In this document: in pieces, positions 23,198 through 28,292 of the stretch
Layout of the letters: the number at the start of each line of letters is the position of its first letter
Position numbering within the stretch: the stretch's first letter is position 1
Assembly (NCBI GenBank): GCA_002451695.1
Contig: DKDC01000004.1
Span: 1-28,292 of the forward strand
Source of the DNA: Prevotellaceae bacterium UBA6858
GTDB lineage: Bacteria; Bacteroidota; Bacteroidia; Bacteroidales; Bacteroidaceae
Direction of reading: 5' to 3'
DNA length: 28,292 bases
Notes under the pieces: model-generated
Told to the model about the DNA's origin: nothing
What the model saw: the letters and a program-made list of their open reading frames with translations, nothing else
Database searches by the model: none
Position numbers and translations under genes: made by a program

Positions 23198-23662
23198 CTA
23201 TTTTGAAAGGCGCAAACCTACGTTCGACACACCCGAGATGATTTCGCGGCGCATTATGTGATGCACCACGAATTTTCCCGTCTGACCTTTTTCCAGCTTC
23301 ACGCTGCCGAGATTGAAATCATACTGGTACATATTCGTGCCGTTCCCACTCCGCACCCCGCTCTTGTCGGCAAAAACGCAAGCCACGGTATCTGCGAACA
23401 CCGTGTCGGGATTTGAGAACTCGGCAACGACTGCAAGCCAAAGCTTTTGGTAAGGATAATCGTTGGTGGTGCGCACCCCCACATCCACATTAAAGACACC
23501 GCCCTCCCTGACCGTGTCCAGCGAAAACGAAAGCGCATCGCTCTGATCCCATCCCTCAACAGGAACATTGTGGTAGGAGTGCATTACCGTGGAGCGGGTG
23601 CATGAGAAAACCGTCATGCAAGCCGCCAGCAACAACAATATTTCAAGATTTTTCGCCCTCAT
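23198..23662 (-). CDS. gldH: GldH-family lipoprotein
   Basis: This is a protein of about 154 residues in the GldH family of Bacteroidota lipoproteins, first described as needed for gliding in Flavobacterium but present in many non-gliding species. The ATG at 23662 places a basic start and a hydrophobic run directly before two possible lipidation cysteines: C15 in LLAAC and C21 in VFSC. The longer open frame up to 23764 lies inside the ricT-like gene and adds a non-signal basic stretch. The mature beta-rich domain includes a VGVRTTNDYPYQKLWL block typical of GldH. The start overlaps the ricT-like gene by 20 bp. A holB-ricT-gldH order is, as far as I recall, common in this phylum. Confidence 0.85.
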   Translation of the reverse strand: MRAKNLEILLLLAACMTVFSCTRSTVMHSYHNVPVEGWDQSDALSFSLDTVREGGVFNVDVGVRTTNDYPYQKLWLAVVAEFSNPDTVFADTVACVFADKSGVRSGNGTNMYQYDFNLGSVKLEKGQTGKFVVHHIMRREIISGVSNVGLRLSK

Positions 23663-24827
23663 TTTTCTTTTCCGCCTGTCCGCCGCCCTGCTGCGCACGG
23701 TTGTTTCTCGGATTTTGCGGACGGCTTTTGCGGCGTTTCTTCTTGCGCGATTTTGCCCTGTCAAAGCGCGTGAGGCTGTCCTGTTCCGCCAAATCGGCCG
23801 GCGCAGACATTACGGCGGAATTTCCGTCCTCAAGTTTGTCCGGCTTCTCCCCACGGCGGTTCATTGCCAGCACCTCAAAAGCGCGTTTCGCCGTTATCGT
23901 AACAAGGTTCGAAGCCGTATTTTTGTCGGTTGTATATGTGAGAAGTCCGGCAAGCGGGTCGCTTTTGAACAAATGGAACGTTCCGGTTATTGTGTCAAGC
24001 GTAATGTCCCTGCCGGGGAGCTTCTTCAACGCCTCAACGTATGTGCCGGCCTCATAGTTCATGCAGCATTTCAGTTTTGCGCACTGACCTGCGAGTTTCT
24101 GCGGGTTCAGGGAAATGTTCTGCACCCTTGCCGCGCCGGTTGACACCGATGCGAAATTTTTCATCCACGTGGCGCAGCAAAGCTCCCTGCCGCAAGGTCC
24201 GATACCTCCTATCCGCCCCGCTTCCTGACGCGCCCCAATCTGTCGCATCTCTATCCTAATGCGAAACTCCTCGGCGAAAACTTTTATCAGCTGGCGGAAG
24301 TCCACCCTCTGGTCGGCGATATAATAAAATATTGCCTTGTTGCCGTCGCCCTGATATTCCACGTCGCCAATCTTCATTTGCAGCCCGAGTTCCTTGGCTA
24401 TTTGGCGCGAGCGTATCATGGTCTCGTGTTCGAGAGCCTTTGCCTCGTGAAATTTCTCCATGTCCACTTCACGCACCTTGCGGTATATGCGTTTTATCTC
24501 CGTTCCGGCTTTCAGCCCCGCCTTCTTCATTTGCAGCGGCACGAGCTGCCCGGTTAGCGTAACCGTACCCACGTCATGCCCCGGCGAAGCCTCCACCGCG
24601 ACCATGTCGCCTTTGACAAGAGGCAGCTTGTTGCTGTTGTGGAAATAGGCCTTGCGGGTGTTCTTGAACTGCACCTCAACCAAGTCGGTGGTGTCGTTGT
24701 TTCCGGAGACATCTGCAAGGTAGTCGTATGTGTTGAGCTGCTTGTCCTGCGGTCCGACTCCTGCGGTACAAAGCCCCCGAAGCCTTCCGCATGGAAGGAA
24801 GTTTGATGTTTCTGTATTTTCGTGCAT
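23643..24827 (-). CDS. PSP1/RicT-like protein with paired cysteine motifs
   Basis: This is a 394-residue protein of the PSP1-C family (YaaT/RicT of Bacillus). The PSP1 domain spans about residues 50-265. It contains the conserved cysteine motifs CGRELCC (C212, C217, C218) and CAKLKCC (C249, C254, C255), which in the Bacillus Ric complex help hold Fe-S clusters. An extra pair, C13 and C20, lies near the N terminus. The last 45 residues or so are a Lys/Arg/Gln-rich, low-complexity tail. In Bacillus the protein controls RNA processing with RicA and RicF, neither of which is visible here, so the role in this organism is unknown. It is 22 bp downstream of holB and overlaps gldH. Confidence 0.9.
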   Translation of the reverse strand: MHENTETSNFLPCGRLRGLCTAGVGPQDKQLNTYDYLADVSGNNDTTDLVEVQFKNTRKAYFHNSNKLPLVKGDMVAVEASPGHDVGTVTLTGQLVPLQMKKAGLKAGTEIKRIYRKVREVDMEKFHEAKALEHETMIRSRQIAKELGLQMKIGDVEYQGDGNKAIFYYIADQRVDFRQLIKVFAEEFRIRIEMRQIGARQEAGRIGGIGPCGRELCCATWMKNFASVSTGAARVQNISLNPQKLAGQCAKLKCCMNYEAGTYVEALKKLPGRDITLDTITGTFHLFKSDPLAGLLTYTTDKNTASNLVTITAKRAFEVLAMNRRGEKPDKLEDGNSAVMSAPADLAEQDSLTRFDRAKSRKKKRRKSRPQNPRNNRAQQGGGQAEKKNEGEKS

Positions 24828-24849
24828 AATATGTAGTCGTAATTAGTTC

Positions 24850-25959
24850 CTATTTTCGTATCAGTATGATGATTTTCATCGCGAAGTCGAACAGGACGAT
24901 ACCCGGGTTTGCGTTCTGTCCTATGTCCCTGCAAGCCCTTTCAAGCTCGTCCATTATGCCAATGACGTTTCGCTCGTTTATGAAGCGGGCAAAGCGCGTG
25001 GCAAAATTGCCCTCCGCATCGTTCATGTAGTTAAGCTGCGGAATGCGGAAGTTATACATGAAATTCTCCCTCACCAACCTCAGGGCATATGCCAGGAAAC
25101 TTTTCTGCCGCTCCCTGCCCCAGCCGGCAATCTCCGCGCTCCATTCCAAAAGTCCCTTTATGTCACGCGAATACGCCTTGCGCATCAACAGAACGAACTC
25201 GTCAAAAAACAACAGCTCGCTGTTGTCAGCCTTAAGCACGGAAAGGGCTTCGGCATAGCTGCCGCGCGTCTGCCGCGCAATTCTCGCCGCCTCCTGTCCG
25301 TCCACTCCGTGAAGCTTCACGAGCGCGTCCGTCATGTCGGAATTGCTTATCGGGGGAACTTCAAAACGCTGCATACGGCTGACGACTGTCGGCAGGAGCA
25401 TTTCCGGCGCGTCGCTCACAAGCAGGAACACCGTGCCTTGGGGAGGCTCCTCAAACAGCTTCAGCATCTTGTTGGACGTGGCGTCGTTCATGCGCTCGGG
25501 CAGCCAGATAATCACAACCTTTCTGCCGCCCTCGCTCGAATGCAGCATCAACGCCTGCTGTATGGCCTCGCTCTCCTTGGAATAGATTACGGGCTGCTGG
25601 TTTTCCGCGCCCATTTCGCCAAGCCAGGTGTCGAGTGTGAAATACGGCGTTTCCCCTATCATGCCCTTCCACAGTTTGAAAAGGCTGCTGCAAGATTCCC
25701 GGTTCACCGTCGGGAAAATGAAGTGGAGATCGGGATGTTCGAGAATGCGTGTCTTGACGCACGAGGGGCATACACCGCAAACGTCATGGTCTGACGGATT
25801 GTCGCAAAGCAGATAGGAGGCGTAGGCAAGGGCAAGGGCAAACTTTCCGCTCCCCTCCGCACCGCAAAACAGCTGCGCATGGGCCACACGGTTTTCCTTC
25901 ACCTGCATCAGAAGCCTCCTGCACGTGTCGCGCTGCCCTACCACATCACTGAACCTCAT
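24850..25959 (-). CDS. holB: DNA polymerase III delta' subunit (clamp-loader)
   Basis: This is a 369-residue AAA+ protein of the delta'/HolB type, part of the clamp loader that puts the beta ring on DNA. The N-terminal FSDVVGQ box is followed by a P-loop-like GAEGSGKF at residues 33-40, in which the usual Ser/Thr after GK is phenylalanine. Delta' does not normally hydrolyse ATP, so this is not alarming. Four cysteines at 52, 61, 64 and 67 fit the zinc module. The sensor motif reads SRM (194-196) instead of the usual SRC. It lies 16 bp after metF and 22 bp before the ricT-like gene. Confidence 0.93.
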   Translation of the reverse strand: MRFSDVVGQRDTCRRLLMQVKENRVAHAQLFCGAEGSGKFALALAYASYLLCDNPSDHDVCGVCPSCVKTRILEHPDLHFIFPTVNRESCSSLFKLWKGMIGETPYFTLDTWLGEMGAENQQPVIYSKESEAIQQALMLHSSEGGRKVVIIWLPERMNDATSNKMLKLFEEPPQGTVFLLVSDAPEMLLPTVVSRMQRFEVPPISNSDMTDALVKLHGVDGQEAARIARQTRGSYAEALSVLKADNSELLFFDEFVLLMRKAYSRDIKGLLEWSAEIAGWGRERQKSFLAYALRLVRENFMYNFRIPQLNYMNDAEGNFATRFARFINERNVIGIMDELERACRDIGQNANPGIVLFDFAMKIIILIRK

Positions 25960-25975
25960 CGTACCGCGTTTGTTT

Positions 25976-26929
25976 TCAATATATCTTTTCTGCTATGCGG
26001 CGTATGCTGTCGGCCGCACCCATTGTGTAAAAATGTATGCTCGGCACGCCGTGGGCAATAAGCTCCCTGCATTGCGCCACGCCCCACTCCACGCCAAGTT
26101 CCTTCATGTCGCTGTCGGTTTTGCACTTGGCCGCCTCTTTCACGAGTTCTTCTGGAAGATCGCAGCGGAACGTCTTGGGGATGACCGTCAGCTGTGATAG
26201 TTTGGTGAAAGGCTTTATGCCCGGAATCACCGGCACTTCAATTCCCGCCTTACGTGCCTCGTCAACAAAGGTGAAATATTTGGAGTTGTCAAAAAACATC
26301 TGGGTTACGCCATATTCCGCTCCCAGTTCCACCTTGCGTTTGAAGAACTCCATGTCGCTCTTCATGTTTGACGCTTCCTCGTGCTTCTCCGGATAGCACG
26401 CCACTCCGTACGTGAACTTCTCGCCTATAAACTCTATCTCCTCGCCGTTGAGGAACTTTCCGGCGTTATAGTCGTTCACCTGCTGTTCAAGCTCCGTGGT
26501 GTGCGCGTGTCCGCCCTCCGTGGGGCGGAAACGCTTGTCTTCCTTGGCCTTGTCGCCGCGCAGGAGCAAAAGGTTTGTTATCCCCAAAAACTGCAGGTCT
26601 ATCAGCACATACTCAGTCTCCTCTTTAGTAAACCCGCTGCACAAAATATGCGGCACAACAGGAATGCCGTATTTGTTCTGTATCGCCGCAGCCACTGCCA
26701 CCGTTCCCGGGCGGCGGCGCAGGCGTTCCGCCTGGTAAAGACCGTTTCCCGCGTCGCGGAAATACACTTCGCTGTGGTGGGTGGTGATGTTTATGTATTT
26801 CGGGGCGAACTCCCGCAGCGTCTCTATCGTCTTGTTTATGGTGTCAAGCCCCTTGCCCTTCAGGGGGGGCAGCACCTCGAACGAAAAAGCCGTGGAGGCG
26901 CTGTTCTTTAACAGGTCGCTTACATTCAT
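25976..26929 (-). CDS. metF: Methylenetetrahydrofolate reductase (NAD(P)H)
   Basis: This is a 317-residue FAD-dependent TIM-barrel enzyme that reduces 5,10-methylene-THF to 5-methyl-THF, the methyl donor for methionine synthesis. The N-terminal FSFEVLPPLKGKG block has the catalytic-type glutamate. YINITTHHSE, HILCSGFTKEE, ITNLLLLRGDK, FTYGVACYPEKHEEA and VPVIPGIKPFTKLSQL complete the family pattern. It is the first gene of a six-gene minus-strand run with unrelated holB, ricT-like and gldH, so its expression is probably tied to theirs. The leader upstream carries repeats described separately. Confidence 0.95.
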   Translation of the reverse strand: MNVSDLLKNSASTAFSFEVLPPLKGKGLDTINKTIETLREFAPKYINITTHHSEVYFRDAGNGLYQAERLRRRPGTVAVAAAIQNKYGIPVVPHILCSGFTKEETEYVLIDLQFLGITNLLLLRGDKAKEDKRFRPTEGGHAHTTELEQQVNDYNAGKFLNGEEIEFIGEKFTYGVACYPEKHEEASNMKSDMEFFKRKVELGAEYGVTQMFFDNSKYFTFVDEARKAGIEVPVIPGIKPFTKLSQLTVIPKTFRCDLPEELVKEAAKCKTDSDMKELGVEWGVAQCRELIAHGVPSIHFYTMGAADSIRRIAEKIY

Positions 26930-26937
26930 ACGTCTTT

Positions 26938-27005
26938 ATACTGTTCCGCACATTGCGCACCGCATTGTCCATGGGCAGCACCTTGCGCAACGCGCATACT
27001 GTTCC
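26938..27005. repeat. Direct repeat in the metF leader
   Basis: ATACTGTTCC occurs at 26938-26947 and again at 26996-27005. Between the two copies, TTGCGCA occurs twice. On the minus strand TGCGC-GTT-GCGCA can fold into a small hairpin. The block lies within the predicted untranslated leader of the metF operon. Confidence 0.55.
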
Positions 27006-27021
27006 TAATTTAATATTCCCA

Positions 27022-27029
27022 CAAAAGTA
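27022..27029 (-). promoter_or_regulatory. -7 box of the metF operon
   Basis: On the minus strand this reads TACTTTTG, an exact TAnnTTTG. It would give a leader of roughly 85 nt before the metF ATG at 26929. A TTG is present upstream, but at a spacing shorter than usual. Confidence 0.5.
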
Positions 27030-27168
27030 CGATTTTTTTGGCAATCATTTTCCTCAAAAATGGGTATTTTGCGGGCGGCGGCGCATATTTAAGCCCCTGC
27101 ATAGTGCCTATGTGTTTTGGAAAAAGTATTTTCGTATCTTGAAACTTAAACCAAACAACGCTATAACA

Positions 27169-28068
27169 ATGGAAAAAATCAGAGCAGCCGTAGTGGGTTA
27201 CGGAAACATAGGGCATTATGTTCTGGAGGCTCTCGAAGCCGCACCCGACTTCGAGATTGCCGGCGTAGTGCGCCGCAACGGAGGGGAGAACAAGCCCGCA
27301 AGCCTCGCGAACTACAAGGTGGTGAAAGACATAAAGGAACTCGGCAACGTGGATGTGGCAATCCTCGCCACGCCTTCGCGCAAGGTGAAGGAGAACGCGA
27401 AGAAGTATCTTGCCATGGGCATACGCACGGTTGACAGCTTCGACATACACACGCAAGTGCCGGCACTGCGCCGCACACTCGATGAAGTGGCGAAGGCCAA
27501 CAATTCGGTCAGCATAATTTCGGCGGGCTGGGATCCGGGCACAGACAGCATAGTGCGCGCCATGCTACAGGCAATCGCCCCCAAAGGTCTGACCTACACC
27601 AATTTCGGACCGGGAATGAGCATGGGGCACACTGTTGCCGTGAAAGCCATAGACGGAGTGAAAGCCGCCCTGTCGATGACAATTCCCATAGGCACAGGAC
27701 TGCACCGCCGCATGGTGTATGTGGAGCTGGAAAACGGCGCGGATTTCAAAACCGTTGAAAACGCCATAAAGACCGACCCCTATTTTGTGAACGACGAAAC
27801 CCACGTGCAGCAGGTGGCGTGCGTGGACGACGTGATAGACATGGGACACGGCGTGAACCTCACCCGCAAAGGCGTGAGCGGAAAGACGCAAAACCAGCTG
27901 TTCGAGTTCAATATGCACATAAACAACCCCGCCCTTACGGGGCAGATACTCGTATGCACCGCCCGCGCCGCAATGCGCCAGCAACCGGGATGCTACACGC
28001 TTATAGAAGTCCCGGTGATCGACCTCCTGCATGGGGAGCGCGAAGATTTGGTGGCGCACCTTGTATGA
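27169..28068 (+). CDS. ddh: meso-Diaminopimelate D-dehydrogenase
   Basis: This is a 299-residue NADPH enzyme that forms meso-diaminopimelate from tetrahydrodipicolinate and ammonia, a one-step route to the peptidoglycan cross-linking residue and lysine. The Rossmann motif GYGNIG is at residues 10-15. TVDSFDIH follows near 87-94. The diagnostic SAGWDPGTDS lies near 118-127, and NFGPGMSMGH and IPIGTGLHRR follow. The frame extends upstream to 26953, but that part runs through the divergent promoter region, so I place the start at 27169. It is monocistronic with its own terminator. Ddh is common in Bacteroidales. Confidence 0.95.
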   Translation: MEKIRAAVVGYGNIGHYVLEALEAAPDFEIAGVVRRNGGENKPASLANYKVVKDIKELGNVDVAILATPSRKVKENAKKYLAMGIRTVDSFDIHTQVPALRRTLDEVAKANNSVSIISAGWDPGTDSIVRAMLQAIAPKGLTYTNFGPGMSMGHTVAVKAIDGVKAALSMTIPIGTGLHRRMVYVELENGADFKTVENAIKTDPYFVNDETHVQQVACVDDVIDMGHGVNLTRKGVSGKTQNQLFEFNMHINNPALTGQILVCTARAAMRQQPGCYTLIEVPVIDLLHGEREDLVAHLV

Positions 28069-28093
28069 CAAACGCGCCGAACAAAAAGAGCAT

Positions 28094-28139
28094 AACCGCA
28101 GCTTGGGCATTTTTGCCAAGGCTGCGGTTTCTTGTTTTT
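28094..28139 (+). terminator. Rho-independent terminator after ddh
   Basis: AACCGCAGC-TTGG (from 28094) pairs with CCAAG-GCTGCGGTT (to 28129) with a single bulge. A T-rich tail (TCTTGTTTTT) follows to 28139. Confidence 0.85.
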
Positions 28140-28259
28140 GAGAGTTTTCCAGCGCAAACGCGACTGTTTACATAAAACATTTATTTACAGAAGCTTGACC
28201 TTTTATTGGAAAACCCTTGTAAGCTTTTGTTTTTCAGAATGTTGCAAAGTGGCAAAAAA

Positions 28260-28292
28260 AGGTCTGACGTAGTTTGAATTATATCAGACATA
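28260..28292 (+). repeat. 84-bp phased-T-tract element, copy F (truncated by window end)
   Basis: Unit 1 (28260-28280) has core AGGTCTGACGT and tail AGTTTGAATT. Unit 2 starts at 28281 with core ATATCAGACAT and is cut after one further base. A run of A precedes unit 1, as in copies A and D. Confidence 0.85.

Noticed and set aside
26930..27029. SAM riboswitch upstream of metF
   Set aside because: The leader is short and lacks the conserved cores of the SAM riboswitch classes that I can recall.
26953..27168. 72-codon N-terminal extension of ddh
   Set aside because: It crosses the divergent promoter region, and the family N terminus begins at the ATG at 27169.

Overview
This window is a stretch of ordinary chromosome from a member of the Bacteroidota, most likely Bacteroidales. 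The evidence is consistent: promoter -7 boxes fit TAnnTTTG, and the window carries gldH, DUF5683, an OprO/P-type porin, diaminopimelate dehydrogenase and several 'LxxC' lipoproteins. The gene order parA-parB-DUF5683-mltD-rel is, as I recall it, typical of that phylum. G+C looks close to one half (not computed), and isoleucine is often written ATA. I see no rRNA, tRNA, CRISPR array, transposase or prophage.

Layout. (1) 312-6445, plus strand: parA, parB, a DUF5683 membrane protein, a LysM lytic transglycosylase and a long RelA/SpoT (p)ppGpp enzyme, closed by a terminator. (2) 6806-9694, plus: rsmI, a coiled-coil lipoprotein and a CNNM/CorC-type CBS membrane protein. (3) 10114-11235, minus: a porin. 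(4) 11746-12005: a probable stand-alone small RNA with its own promoter and terminator. (5) 12091-16930, plus: sppA, lpxK, a purine nucleoside phosphorylase and thiL, closed by a terminator. (6) 16997-18847, plus: pyrH and a lipoprotein lactonase. (7) 19147-19662, minus: a methylguanine-DNA methyltransferase, divergent from (8) a RecD/Dda-like helicase (19838-21295, plus), followed by tatA. (9) 26929-21707, minus: a tight six-gene run of metF, holB, ricT-like, gldH, a lipoprotein phosphoesterase and an outer-membrane-like protein. (10) 27169-28068, plus: ddh with a terminator. Together these are housekeeping genes for chromosome segregation, cell wall, lipid A, nucleotides, one-carbon metabolism, the stringent response and envelope biogenesis.

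The striking part lies between the genes. Four complete and two truncated copies of an 84-bp intergenic element occur in 28 kb. Each complete copy has exactly four units of 21 bp. A unit is an 11-bp core (mostly RYRY-NNN-RYRY) followed by a 10-bp T-tract such as AGTTTTTCCT. The T-tracts are therefore phased at two helical turns. Each of the four positions keeps its own sequence character in every copy, so the 84-bp block spread as a unit, yet some cores look reverse-complemented inside an unchanged frame. Three of the four complete copies have a strong palindrome 12-50 bp from the same end. Both ends of the window fall inside unit 2 of a copy, which suggests a contig broken at this repeat. I do not recognise this element as a named family, and it is the best candidate here for something undescribed.
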